A stretch of 64,000 bases of DNA from Marsupella aquatica (lineage: Eukaryota > Marchantiophyta). Every line of letters starts with the position of its first letter. Position 1 is the stretch's first letter. This document shows, piece by piece, positions 33,928 to 45,871 of this stretch. The position numbers and the translations under genes are program-made. The notes under the pieces are model-generated. The model saw only the letters and a program-made list of their open reading frames with translations, was not told the DNA's origin and ran no database searches. Location of the stretch: assembly GCA_973895155.1 (NCBI GenBank), contig OZ316896.1, forward strand, positions 20,832,001 to 20,896,000. The letters are read 5' to 3'.

Positions 33928-35447
33928 TTACTCCCCCACGCTGCATAGAAATCTTCCAAGGGTCCTATTAAATTGCAGGGCAAAATCCATGACCTGCACT
34001 AGCAAGGCATTTCCTGCCTGTGATGTTGCTCGCCTTGATGCCCTAGGACGTCCTTCATAGTCGGATGGGTTAGCACCATCCACCTCAACCTGGTCATCCA
34101 CCTGGTCATCTTCTGTCCACTCATCATTTTCACTAATGACATAATTGTGCAGTTTACAACAAAGGGTAATCCATCTCACCATCCAAAATGAATCCTTTTT
34201 TTGATTTAGTTGCACTCTTATCTCTTTCAGTGAATGCCACGGTGACTTAAGAACTCCAATACAATGTTCATTTGTAACTCAACATATTGCCACACAAGTG
34301 TTGAAGTCCTCTCTGTTGTTTGATAGATCAGCTCGTTTGAAGGAACATACAAAATGGGGACTGGCCTGGTAGCCAGAGTCACCCAATAAATATTGCCCTT
34401 CTTGGAACAATATGTTTGGACCCACCTGGTTGCAGTAGTCCCACAAGGGGGACCTCCTGAGGCTAGTCAAGTCAACACATGATCCTGGCATTCCTGAATC
34501 ATTCCAAACTTGAAGTTCAGTGGCTGGAAGAAATTCAAACACATAATTACAAGAGAAAATAAAGAAATAGTTATGCAAAAAAGGATCAAAGTACCTGTGA
34601 ACATGAAAGTAATTCTTCGGTTGTGGTCACACACAACTTGTGTGTTAATGGAGTACCGGCTCTTCCTATCATAGTAGCATTCTCCATGTTCCTTTGGGCA
34701 TTGTGTGAGTGGCATGAGGGACCCATCAATGAGCCCTACACATCCTGGAAAGCCATGTGCTGCAAATGTAGCCGAAATGGCCACTCTTTCAGTAGGCTCT
34801 GGCCAGACAATTTGGTCACACAGCACAGCCTCTAAAGCCACAAAACACCGCTTGCTGAAGTTGACTAGGCTGCCATAACTAACTCCCCAAGTTGGTATCA
34901 AATGGTTTATACAGGCCCCATTACCATCATGGCCAAGTCTGTCAAGACAGACAGCTAGCTGTGTAATTATGGGTGCCTGACCATAATTTGATTGGGATTC
35001 AAAAATGGGATGAGATTCAATTTTGTTCACCAGACCAAAGAATGTTCGCTTATCCATTCTGGTCAGCTGTCTGAAAAGTGTGGCAGGCAAGTTGTGGAAG
35101 TATTGGGTCACAAAATCAGCTGACTTAGTAGTCACTTGTCTTGGCACAAAGAACCTGGTGTTATAAAGCACAAAATACAATTCAAACATAGAAGTAGGAG
35201 TTTCCCCTTGAAATTCATGTGGATCATCTGAGATCTTTGAATCTTCACTACTAGAGTCCATAGGTAACTCACTGTCTGATTCTAATAAAAGAGAGGCATT
35301 GCCCTGGTCCACTGCCGAGAGGTAGCCCATTGAAAGGTCAAGAGAGTCTGCATCGGATGAAGAGTCTGAGGACTCCATAGCAATGTTTAGTTGAAGTTGA
35401 TGCCTGACTGCCCTCAACTGTTTTTGGCGCTTTGAAACATGAGGCAT
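33928..35447 (-). pseudogene. PIF/Harbinger (HARBI1-like) DDE transposase with one nonsense codon
   Basis: Exon 1 is 35447-34595 (ATG: MPHVSKRQKQ), followed by a 71-base intron 34594-34524 with a GTAC donor and a TTCTTCCAG acceptor. Exon 2 runs from 34523. The DDE residues are in place: Asp in GLIDGSLMPL, Asp in LLGDSGYQ, and Glu in TNEHCIGVLKSPW. Other family landmarks are YYDRKSRYSIN, the SGMPGSCVD block, and WMVRWITLCCKLHNYVI after the Glu. An in-frame TGA at 34281-34279, six codons before the catalytic Glu region, stands where Arg is usual, so a CGA to TGA change at a CpG is the simplest explanation. The frame then stays open to 33928. Exon 1 begins with an acidic Ser/Asp-rich region. The protein would be truncated before its third catalytic residue. 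Confidence 0.88.
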
Positions 35448-35639
35448 AGTAAACGAAGCAGAGTACTGGAAAAGGTACAACAACAATGGGGCACATTGTT
35501 CAGAGTCTAACTACTACTGGTACACATAAATTGCACAATACCCATAAACTGAATGACATAGAATATACACAACATGAATTCACCAATGGACGCTTTATAT
35601 GCAAAAACTGTCAATACATATGAGCAAATGATTGGGAGT

Positions 35640-36320
35640 CTAGTCTGACAGGTCAGTGTCCTCAAGAGCTTCTATCAAATCAGCTAGGATTTTTTTGGCA
35701 CTCTTTGGCTTCGTAGGAGTGCAATCCCACTGTGGGATTTTTTTGGGTGTACCCTGGTTGGGCGAAATTGCTACGCTTGTACCTACATGGACCCCAGGAC
35801 TGCTTGTACATGCATCGTGCACAAATGCCAAACGCTGGATGTGCAGCTCCATATCTTTCACCTCAAGCCACACTCGCATTTTAGGACATTTCTGCAATAC
35901 TTTGTGGACAGTGAGTAGTTGTTGGATTTCATCTAAAAGGCTGAATTCCCTTGGTTGTACATTCAAGAGCACAGTTGCCTGATCCCAGATCAGGGCTTTG
36001 AGTGGAGGGGTGCCGCCGTTCACAACATCAAAGAGAATTAGTTGAAATCGGTATTTTGGCTCCCCAAGGGCAGAATGCCCACATTTTCGACCAAACTCTA
36101 GGGATTTCTTACAGGCTTTGCCAGGCTCAATGGGTTGAGAACATCCTGAATATGTAAACTTCCTTGGAAAAGGATTTCTCGCGCAATAATTCCCTGCCCA
36201 GACTAGCGAAGGAGGAAAGGACTCGGTTTTGCCTACAAGCCTTGCGTCCTCCACCACTGAAAGGGAAGTCCAGTCCCCCATGGCCTGGAATGCCACATGA
36301 CACAGAAATTTCAAGCCCAT
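35640..36320 (-). CDS. RPA-like OB-fold / zinc-ribbon protein encoded inside the Harbinger-like element
   Basis: The frame has an ATG at 36320 and 226 codons. The central region resembles the C-terminal domain of the large RPA subunit: FTYSGCSQPIEPGKACKKS followed by RKCGH looks like a Cys-rich insertion, then YRFQLILFDVVNG (the typical YR..L.V.D strand), LKALIWDQATVLLN, and a helix followed by MRVWLEVKDMELHIQRLAF as a closing strand set. Basic residues and a proline-rich stretch near the C terminus precede an acidic end. RPA-like proteins bind single-stranded DNA and are known passengers in Helitrons; finding one between the transposase and the terminal repeat of a Harbinger-like element is unusual. 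Assignment rests on pattern recognition only. An alternative is an unrelated Cys-containing domain. Confidence 0.5.
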   Translation of the reverse strand: MGLKFLCHVAFQAMGDWTSLSVVEDARLVGKTESFPPSLVWAGNYCARNPFPRKFTYSGCSQPIEPGKACKKSLEFGRKCGHSALGEPKYRFQLILFDVVNGGTPPLKALIWDQATVLLNVQPREFSLLDEIQQLLTVHKVLQKCPKMRVWLEVKDMELHIQRLAFVHDACTSSPGVHVGTSVAISPNQGTPKKIPQWDCTPTKPKSAKKILADLIEALEDTDLSD

Positions 36321-36763
36321 AGCTATCTAAAAGGCAGAATCGCATAAAGGCATTTCATATTGCAAGTTTTGATTCAAAGACTTCCTTACAAATTTGAGTA
36401 GTCGGGTGACGAACTGTTTCAGGCCGCTGCACAAACAGTCGTCGATGAAGCTCGTTGAAACTCACTGCTCGTGAAGAATGCTCACCAAGCTGACCTGATC
36501 CAAGGGCCCTCGATGAAGCACACTCGCGTCGAGCTTCTTCGCAAATTTTCCGCTCTGTGTCGCGTGGCTCTGCCGCGCTAAACCCCTAAGCTGAACTCCT
36601 AAACCCTTAACCTTGGTTACGCGCAGTTGAGCGCAGTCGGGCGCTCATTCTCGGTCACGGAACCCGGGCGTGACTGATCCGGTGTCGCATGCGACGCCCG
36701 ACCAGTCATGCATGTTGCCCCGACCGGCTACAGTCTCGGGCGCGGTCATTCGTAAAAAAAATG

Positions 36764-36779
36764 CATATTTGAGACGCCC
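36764..36779 (-). repeat. Right terminal inverted repeat
   Basis: CATATTTGAGACGCCC, directly followed by TATTA; complement of the left repeat with one mismatch. A GC-rich subterminal region with GTCGCATGCGAC precedes it. Confidence 0.88.
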
Positions 36780-36784
36780 TATTA

Positions 36785-38879
36785 GAGTATCCCGAGAGAA
36801 GACTCTCTCCAGAATACGTGTCCGGTCCTCGCTGCAGCCCAACGGAGAATGGAGAAAGTGGTGGCCCAGGACTGAAGAAAAGTTGGCCAAGGAGCGAAAA
36901 CATGAGACCCCAAAGCAAAAGGAGACTGCCTCCATCATTGCTGTTCAGCCGTAACTAGATGGAAATTTGACTATTCCACATTAGCTCAAAAGAAAATAAG
37001 GGAAAGATCCTGGACATCTATTTGCTTGCAATAATCCATGGACCCCCTTGTTTCTTTACATAATTAGGGTGTTTTAAATTAATGAGCTTAGTTGGAGTTA
37101 GTGTTTTCAATCATCCTTACTGACATTGTCATCATTATTCTCACCAGGAACAGCTCTTTGTTGCAAGACCCATTTGCTATTGCATGAAAATTTGTTCTCT
37201 TCCTCTTCCTCCTTGAAAAAATTCTGGACTCTTTATGTCATTTTCATCCTTTTGCCAGGAAACTCTCCCTACCTGTATTGCCAGGAAAATAGATTGCTTG
37301 AAGGGAAGGGAGCCGTTCAAGCGCAGATAATTCATTTCAAGTGCTCATTTGCAAAAATGTTCCTGGAGTGATTACACATTTTGTTGGCACACCCTGTAAG
37401 TTTCTTCCTTGTGCTGAAGTTGGGCCTGCATAAAACATTGGAGAATGAATATATCATTCCCCATAGTGGGCTACCCTACAGTTCTGCATGATTATTGTCA
37501 ACTAATGGGTGGATACTCGTTTGGTTAATTTCAAGGGGGAAGGAAAAAACTTCCATGGAATGGAAGTAAAGCCAATCAACATCCACCAAGTTAAATGACT
37601 TGCATGCCCTTAAATGAAATAGAAATTCTCATTGATATATTGAAAGGACAATTTAAAACAGAAAATACAGTCCATGTTGTACGGGAGATTTCCTATGGTC
37701 TGTTTACAAAATTTCTTTCCGACTCGAACGGCCTCCAACTATCGGGGAGCCTCTTTGGCCATTCAATTATTGTGACATTTCTTCCTAACCATGAGGGTCC
37801 TAAAATTGTCATCGTGCACCTTTTGCCATGCCCAACCTCATCACTCTCCCCACAACTCGCACATTCCTTGAAATCCAGTTCATTGTGAGACCGGTTCATG
37901 AATTATAGTCTTTGATTCAATATTTAGAATCTGTTTGGGTAGTTAGAGGCATGGGAGTATGTGGCCTTCCTGTGCATATCACGGGTATTGGGGCTGGTTA
38001 AAATTACTCACGGTGAAGTGTAAAGTGAGACACCTTGGCTATGGTGGAGGGGATGCGCACAAGTATTCAGGCTCGACAGTTGCACTTGTGCATGTTGAAT
38101 TGGCCTTAGTTGCACTTATGCACTGATAGTGGACTGTAAGTGAGAAATCTCTACTATGGTGGAAGGAGGAGAGGCCCTACAAACTTGCCGACTCAGGGCA
38201 TGAGACATGCCATGGCATTGTCTAATTCATCCAACCTAGCGTTGGGTAGTACCTGTAGAATCACCGGATATGTTGACAAGACGACTGCAGGCGGACAACT
38301 TAGGATTTGTAATGTCATGGAAATGGTTGACTCAGACAATTAATTGAGGCATTTGTTGTCCTCGTGCATTGCCACTCTATGGACTCCCAAAACAAACACT
38401 TTACAATGATTCACAACAAACTTGCGTCGGCCTGGCGCCCCAATGCACATCCAAAGATCCTTGTCTTCGTGCATGCCATAGCAAGCGCTCAAGCTGCCAC
38501 AATTCTTGACCATTTTACTATTATTGTTGTTTTGCATTTTGGTCTACAGTTGACGTTGTGCAGTGGTCTGTGGAGAATGGTAAGTTCCCACATGCTCTCC
38601 TCAAGTTGTATCGAGTGGTGTTTGTTGAGCAAACCGAAGAGCGTATTCTGGGCGGGGATGTAGAGCAGCTCATCTACATTGTGGAAGAAGGTTCATTGAG
38701 TGGTGAATCTGGTTTTGTATATGTAGTTGTTGATGAAGAGGACCTACTTTAGCTACCAGCTTAGGTACGCTTTGATGGCGGTGAGCAATTCAACATCATT
38801 TGATCCATAGTGCCAGCATATGTCTTGCTTTTGTGTTCAATGCCTCCATGAGATTAGAAGTAGAAATGCATTCATGCAG
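36785..38879. other. Intergenic region, no recognised gene
   Basis: The strongest frame is at 38558-38752 (+, 64 codons), with a plausible protein-like segment VVFVEQTEERILGGDVEQL. It lacks a start-to-stop gene structure and has no recognised family, so it may be a remnant. Nothing else is supported. Confidence 0.5.
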
Positions 38880-39960
38880 TGTTAGATTCTTCTAAGGGAG
38901 AAGATTGAAGAGAGGGACTCCCATGAAGGAACCATCTACAATCCATAGGTAAGATCTTGGCAGGGTTTCAAATAGGGGCAACTTGAGCTATCTCCCTCCC
39001 ATCCGCATCCTTGTTGAATGAACAGTTAAACTTGGAGATGGGGAATTGCAAGCATGCATCCGTGGACTGTAAACCCGAAACCCTACACACAACTCTTGTT
39101 GTTGTCCACCGGATGACAATGTTGGAAGTCTATCAGTCATGGAGTCAAGCCCCCAAGCCCTTGTGCTATTTGACTGGATGTTGATTGTGGACTTATTAGA
39201 AGCTCATTGACTAGTGAAAACAAATCATTGGCCTGATGGTCATCTTTCAGATCGAAGGTCTGGAAACCAAACTTAGATAGCTAAACAAGCTTCAGGCTTG
39301 CCCTCTTGTCATTAGAATCTTGACGGGTTCCCCAAGTGGTTCCTGATATACTCCTTCTCTAAATGCTCCCAAAGCCTTGGGAAGAGTGAAGCTATGAAGA
39401 TGATCAGAGAGCCTTTGGTCCAGCTCAACTATGAGGTAGCAGCTGGATCAGGATTGAAGCCATGATCCAAACCACTCGTTGACTATTGTGCTAAGTTTCT
39501 ATACATTCCAGTTCCATCCCTGTACCTCACTTGCATCCCAACCACTTGCTTGCACTACTAAACTCCTTGATATACACATTTCGCACCCTTTGCCAGATGG
39601 AGTCCATTGGAAGAGTCAGCTAGCGGAGGAGGTGTGTCATTGGGTCACTATTTGGGAATAAATATTTCATAACTGGATGAATGGTTGGAATGGCAGATAG
39701 GCAAGGGAGGAGATAGAGCAATTGTTGATGAAATTTATCCATCTCACTTGCTGGAGATGCTCATGCTCATTGTCACAAAAGAATCTAGAATGGGGACCCT
39801 GTCCTTCATTGGCTTGAAAGTGAGAAATAAGGTTGTTGTAGTGGGGGGGGGGGGGGGGGGTCAATTTCCAGACATATCAATCTTCTTCGGTCATCACAAT
39901 CTCCTTTTCACATACTGAGCGGTCATTCCTCATCCATGCAACTCAATTCCGTCCCCATTA
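38880..39960 (-). pseudogene. 3' fragment of the fucosyltransferase gene, decayed
   Basis: The block aligns with 25088-26146 of the intact gene in the same orientation, including bases beyond its stop codon (TAGATTCTTCTAAGGGAG near 38882 and 25091). Recognisable translations include the FFCDNEHEHLQQVRWINFIN segment (about 39740-39800), matching FFCDNEHERLQRVRWINFIN in the parent. Multiple indels and lost codons break the frame throughout. A run of 18 G at 39843-39860 replaces the seven-G run at about 26041 in the parent. The 5' half of the gene, with the membrane anchor and first catalytic motifs, is absent. The copy includes 3' flank, so a DNA-level duplication is likely. Confidence 0.9.
39843..39860 (+). 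repeat. Homopolymer run G18
   Basis: Eighteen consecutive G lie inside the fucosyltransferase pseudogene where the intact gene has seven. The tract is prone to slippage and could form G-quadruplexes; its length may also be affected by sequencing. Confidence 0.9.
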
Positions 39961-42900
39961 ATTTGCTCTTACCTTTGCTACTCTCATTGGTCTCGATCAT
40001 TACGCCTCCTTCTTGAACAAGTATCTCCAAGAATAGGGCAAGATCTTTGAGAAAAAATTCACTAAAAATCCCATTGATTTTCCATTGAAGCTTCCTCAGT
40101 CGCTTGACCTGCAACATTTGCACAAACAATTATAACCCACATCCCAGAAGTGGGGTTCACCAAAGCCCTTTGCACACAAACAACTAAGTGATATTTCAAT
40201 ATCTCTCTATCACCTAAATGAAAGCGAGCAGCCAGGAACATCTAGGAGTGGGGCCAAAGGGTTATAAAATATCCCATAATATATGAGTTTGTAAGAACCA
40301 TTTAGCTAAACTGCCATTGACTACTCTTATGACTGTATACAGTACTAATATAAGTTGGGTGTAAAAGTTGGTCAGGGCTGTCCTCATGTCTAACTACAGT
40401 AGGTTACATTTGGCACCTTTGTCTGTCATATATATTAAATGGCAAGACACTCTTAATGAAGGTTGTGAGTGGTATCTCTGCTTTGGCCGGCCTCCGGGGG
40501 TGGTTTAAATTCCTCACTTGCCTTGCTTGAGATACAATGCTTAAAAAACTTGTGTCCCTCCCCTCCTTATCCCTTCTTGTCGGATGCCAAATTAGGTAGT
40601 AGTGTTTGACTAGAGTTAAAAGATGGAGTAAACTATAGTTAGAAGCAACCACGGTTTGAAGTAAGGTAGGATAGACAAAAAGAAAAGCATAGTATGAAGT
40701 AGACGGTCGAGACAACTAAAGCATGGAGTGCCAAGCTGAGTTAGGTAAGATTAGGTTAGAAAAATAAGATTCATTAGGTTAGCATTAGTAGTTAAATAAT
40801 TCGAATGTGAATGAAGGGATGGCCAACTTAGCAGAATTATAGAAAATTATCAAAATAGAATTTAGGTCAGGAAATTTGGCAAGTAGTTAGTCTTTGGATC
40901 AAGGAACACACTGGCAAGGTTTCAAGAAAAAATGGAGGTTGGAGCACAACACTAGAGATTTATGAAACAGGGGCTTTGTTATAAGTATATTCAAACGATG
41001 TACTGTAGAAGTAAATTGCGGGTTCTGAGTACAAGCAACCAGTGCTATAGGAGTTAGTTGATAAGGCCAGGTGTCACCACAGGAGTCCTTCTCATAAGGA
41101 CACAAACTTCCAAAGGAAAGCTAAGAAGCAGGAATGGGGGAAGAGCAAAATTCCAGCAGAAATTTCAGGGTGGCAGCCCGGTGCAATTAAGGGAAATCAA
41201 CATCCTTCCATAAGGACAATGTTGGTTGACTCGAAAACGGAGGAACACAGGAATCAGCGGCATGTGAGGCATGAAGGGATAAGGGATTGAGATTTGCCAC
41301 CGAGAGAACATCTATGGTGCTGAAGGAAGCTCTGGAGATAGGAAAATCTCTTCCTCCGTGGCAAATTTACTACTGCACTCGGGATTAGCCGGCACTGAAG
41401 CTCGATGCTGCTGCTGCTTCACTGAAGCTTGATGCTGCTGCTTCATTGAAGATCAATACTGGGGATGCTACTCTGTTGATTGAGACACAATGCTGCTAAT
41501 ATATAGCAGCTCGCAGTTGCTGCTAGTGGAACCCGAGATACTACATTACAAATCAAAATTTTCTGATTGGAACTTGCTGCTGATTGAAGATCATAGCTGA
41601 TACGTACATTGCTGCTACATTGAGCTATGCTACTGAATAGAGGAGTTTTGTTGTTGGCCATCAATGGAGTTGTTGTGCTGCTATTGAAATTGATGCTGGC
41701 TATGGAGGAGGGAAGTTGTTGCAGCTAATTTGTAGCCTATTGCTGCTGCTTAAAGTCAAAGCTGCCACAGCTAACATGGAAGCTTGTAGCTGAAATTGAA
41801 GGTTGCTACTACCAATTGAAGTTGAGAGCTCGTTGTTGCTGAAGAGAGTTGCTGAAGAGAGCTACTGAAGAGCTTACTGCTGAAAGAGCTTAATGTTGCG
41901 CTATGGAAAAAGCTATGGAGAAGAGCTATGCAGCTAGAGCTTCATGCTGCTATGGAGTTTGCAGCTATGGAGGTGGAAGTTGCAGCTATGGAGGAGAGAC
42001 TCGCTGCTGAGTAAGGATCGGCGAGCTGTGCTACGCCACTGCAATTGTGCTTCGCAAAAAGAGAAAAGAAAGATTAAAAAAAATGTGAGAGTTGCGTTGG
42101 CACTAGGATTTGACCACAAGACCTAGGGGATGGTAAGGAATTCGAGTGGGCTACCAAGGGAGCATTCCAATCTCTTCAATTAGAAAGCCTATGCGAACTT
42201 TAATTAAATCTGTGACACAATCGTGGTTTAAGGCCGGGTGGGGACCAGGGAGGTTAAGGAAGGACCCCACGATGTAGACATGACTTCCGAGATGACTTAG
42301 CATTTGTTTTGAACCTAAGTGGACTATTGGAAGCAGTTTTTTGTTGACTCTAAAGTAGCCGTTGTGTTAAGTAGTTGGGCTATTATGAAGCCAACACTTA
42401 GGGGATACAAATAAACTAGCAAGGATTTTAGTGCTGCTGATTAGATAGTTATGCATCAGTTGTGTGCCAGCAACTTGAGATCATTTTGTTTTGCTAGTTA
42501 TCTTCGAAGCATATTCATGCGGAAGTATTCTCCAGGTAAAGTCTATAGACTGAAAAAAAGAGCCGATCTGTACTCCTGTGGTAACCTGAGGTTCAGTGGC
42601 ATAACTCGAGACTCAATGGTGACCCGGAACTCAGAGACGTTCCAACACTCAGTTGTAGACCGGACCTAGAGCTTCCTTGTGAGAATGTTATTTTTGTATA
42701 GTGTATAAACTCTGGTGGTTGTAAGAGTTACCAAGGGGTACCCTGGTTACTCGCGTCATAAAGAGAGTATCTTGGCACTGTTGTTTCCTGGGTGACAACC
42801 AGAGTTAGAGTTATAGTAGTTGAAGGGTTTTGACCTGCGGTTAAAGTAGAAACTTAACCAGAGTTAAGTTCAGTAAGCTGGTGGTTACACTTGGGTTAGG

Positions 42901-44146
42901 TTTTTCAGTGACCACTAACCTGAGTTAGCACCCTAGGTTTGGTTTGGTTTGGTTTGGTGTGGCTTGGCTTGGATCCCTGGGGTGCTGTGTGAGAGATAAA
43001 GAGGAGAAATAGGGGACTGCTTCCTCACTTGTTTACTTCTATCCTCCTTGGTAAGGTTGAAAGTTTGGAGGCTAGGACTCTCATTTCATAGGGCAGCAAC
43101 ATTGGCTTGAGGTACTTGGGAGGATATATGGATAGTGAATTAGTCCACTAGGTAGGCACCAAGGAAAGGGTCAAGAGAGGTGTTGGGATCCAAACTTGTA
43201 CTATTCCTTGTAGTAAAGACGCATGTTGAAGCCTCAATCTCGAAACATTGTCCAGTGAGTATGTGAAATCCAATGAGCGTGTATACCAAATTTTGTTATG
43301 ATTTGACACCAGAGGGGTGAAACTTGAAGTCGGGGTTGAAAGAGGAACTAAGCACTTGCCTTGTTGTGATAGGAGATGACGACTATGGAGCCCTCAACGA
43401 GGGAAGTGGAGGTAACTCTGGGGAGTTAGCCATAGTGAGAGTTGGTGGGGACAGCTTGTGGGGGGTGCTTGCCGTGTTGAGATCGGGAGTGGATTTGTGT
43501 GATTTCTTTCCAACGGAGAAGGGGGGGAGTGATAGCCACCCTTCGAGGTTATCTTTCTAGCGATGGAAATAAAACTACCTGGTTGGGTGTGTGAGTGGAA
43601 AATAAGAGAGTAAGATAGAAAGAGGCCTCCTCTCCTGCTATTCACCCGTCTTAGGAATCCGGATAACGATAAGAAGGGACATTAGTGGTGAGAGTTAAGC
43701 CCCATTGCAAGGTATTGACACTTTTTCTATGAGCATTGTCAATGAAGTCAAACGGGGTGACAATGTCTGAAAAGCTAGTGTGGGCCAGATTTGACACCTA
43801 TTAATAGAGAAAAGCAACAGAAGAGTACTGCAAAGGCTACAAGGAGTAAGGACATGGTAGTTCACATAAAATATAGAAAGCAGTCATTGCAAGGAAATAT
43901 TTGACTAACTTGGCTGTGGCTTGATGACAGGGCAAGAAATGAACATGTAAGTCTCCAAATGTGTCAACAACTATTCAATCTACCTATGTATGGAGCCGTT
44001 TGAGGTCCTTCAATGTACTATCATCTAGTGTCACATTCAAACCCTACTTTGTTGGTCCCTCAACATCATTCTTGACACCACCCATTTCACCAGCATAAAA
44101 TGACCATCCCAATTAATGTTGGAACTCATAGAATCCATCTCAAAAT
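39961..44146. other. Gene-poor region
   Basis: No gene is supported. The stretch 41390-42030 is listed as a repeat. A GGTTT run (GGTTTGGTTTGGTTTGGT) sits at about 42938-42957. Short frames elsewhere lack motifs. Confidence 0.5.
41390..42030. repeat. Degenerate GCTGCT / GCTATGGAG trinucleotide-like repeat region
   Basis: GATGCTGCTGCTTCA-type units at 41400-41460 pass into GTTGCTGAAGAGAG units at about 41836-41890. GCTATGGAG units follow at about 41900-41995. The region is a composite of short imperfect iterations with no stable reading frame. Confidence 0.65.
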
Positions 44147-44432
44147 CCCGGGGGGGTTGACTATCAAAAATCTTAAGAATCACGTACGATCCAAAATATG
44201 TATTTTTGATAAAAATTAACTAAATTTTTAAAAAGCATAGGAGGCAAAAGAAGGTATTATAAACTCATGTTATATGATATTCCCTAAAATACATTTTTTA
44301 TAAAGTAAAATAAGTTATTAATATTGAAAATTGAGATTAAATTTAATTTAATTTTTTATAAAATAGGTTTATTTATATTAGGCTATGAATCGCACATAGT
44401 ATCTCAAAATATATACTTAGTTAACCCCCAAG
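44147..44432 (-). mobile_element. hAT-like MITE, copy A (inverted relative to copy B)
   Basis: The sequence is the reverse complement of 46299-46584 over its whole length, with many substitutions. It starts CCCGGGGGGGTTGACTA and ends TAGTTAACCCCCAAG. The 8 bases outside each end (CTCAAAAT and CTCACTTT) share only CTCA plus one further T, compatible with a decayed target-site duplication. It is AT-rich and non-coding. Confidence 0.8.
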
Positions 44433-45317
44433 CTCACTTTCTCTGCGGTTTCACTCATCTTTGCTCGAGCTCTTTCCCACTATTCAGATTTTGACAATGC
44501 ATTAGACTACTAACTTCCTTGAAGTCTCTCCAGTTCTTTCCTTGGCAGCGGTTTAGAATTTTTCCCTGTACAGCCTTTGTGGGCCACTCCTCAAGACTTG
44601 GGGCAAGTACAACACAATGGATTTAGAGTGCTTTGGCCAATACCTTGCATAGACTAGAATAGACTACACTAATTTTCTTGAAGTCTCTCTAGTTCTTTCC
44701 TTTGTAGCAGTTTAGAATTTTGCCCTATACGGCCTTTGCAGGCCATTTGTGAGGACCTGGAGCGAGTACAACACACGATGAGGATGCGTGTACAATAGAG
44801 TGGATTTAGAGTGTTCTGGCCAATACCTTGCCTAGACTATTCAAAATAGACTATTATATTAAGATATATAAGGTAAAATCTAATTTAAAATCTAATTGAA
44901 TTTAATATTTTGTCAAGGTTTGTTGTTATGGAGTGAGATTAGATTTGATATGTTGGACCACAAGTGGACAAGTGATTGACCTGTCATATTTCATTATCAG
45001 CCTTGCTTGATACGCACAATCTTTTCTTATACTCTGAGTTCCTCATATCTCTTGAGTGAAAATTGTACAGTTCTTTCAAGTTTATACTATTTTTTTCAAT
45101 TCATTGTGGCTACTTGGTTTAATTTCTCAATGACTCTATTTTGTAGAGCAACGGCTTACTTTTTCAACAATTTTTGTTTTATCTTCTCAGATCTATACGA
45201 GCAATTTTTTTTAAAATTCTTTAAAATGCCATACTAGAATGAAGTTGCTTATAATGACCTCTTGCCTTTCAGATCGATACAAGATACTCTGCCATAGAGA
45301 ACTTGAAGACAATTTGA
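44433..45317. other. Spacer between MITE copies with a local duplication
   Basis: A diverged direct duplication of about 180 bp is visible: CTTGAAGTCTCTCCAGTTCTT (44518) and CTTGAAGTCTCTCTAGTTCTT (44678) open two copies that each end near GCCAATACCTTGC. No gene is supported. Confidence 0.6.
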
Positions 45318-45480
45318 GTTTGGGGGGTTAACTAAGTGTATATTTTAGAATATCACGTGTAATTCTAACCTAAATTAAATAGACCTATTTTATAAAAAAT
45401 GTATTCCAAGATTATTCTCCATTTTTTAATAATCTATTTTAATTTAGAAAAGGTATATGTACAACTATAATATGCTAGCC
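45318..45480 (+). mobile_element. hAT-like MITE, copy C (5' half only)
   Basis: It starts TTTGGGGGGTTAACTAAGTG and follows copy B through the CCTATTTTATAAA box, then ends near AGGTATATGTA without the second inverted repeat. It is a truncated copy in the same orientation as copy B. Confidence 0.75.
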
Positions 45481-45871
45481 CGCCAAATCTGGACTTTAGT
45501 CTACTTAGAACAAGTGGAAAAAATGGGATTGATTTGTAACCGTTAGATATACCCTATGTATAATTATGACCCTCAAATTCATAAAAAAAAAAGAATGATG
45601 GAGGCTGTCGAGACTAGCCCACACCGTGCTTTGGGAGGAGCAAGCCACGATCCGTGACCGAATTTGTTTCTCCACCTCTGTTGCTGGAAAGCTTGACGAT
45701 AATGCTACATGAGCACAGAGCACAGTGCACACCATCAAACCTTTCCAATTTGGATGACGCTCAAAGAGCTTGGTCACAAACTCTTTTGAGTCAGTGGAGG
45801 TTTTCCTTTTCCGTGCCCGGAGGCAAGTAAGTGAGTGACCGAGATGCCTGGTAACCCTTGGTGTAAGGAGT

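Larger units (their letters stand above)
30659..36779. mobile_element. Complete PIF/Harbinger-like DNA transposon, 6.1 kb, four ORFs
   Basis: The ends are inverted repeats: GGGCATCTCAAATATG on the left and the reverse complement of GGGCGTCTCAAATATG on the right, 15 of 16 identical, each continuing into a T-rich stretch. A perfect 5-bp direct repeat TATTA abuts both ends (30654-30658 and 36780-36784), consistent with a target-site duplication with a TTA core; 3-bp TWA duplications are usual for PIF/Harbinger. Inside are a Myb/SANT-like gene (+), a DDE transposase (-), an RPA-like OB-fold ORF (-) and an unrecognised ORF (-). The transposase and Myb-like pair in convergent orientation is the classic PIF/Harbinger set; the other two ORFs are extra. 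One nonsense codon in the transposase suggests this copy is not autonomous. Confidence 0.88.

Noticed and set aside
30659-36779. Helitron, because of the RPA-like ORF
   Set aside because: Terminal inverted repeats, a flank duplication and a DDE transposase are present; no Rep/helicase motifs were seen.
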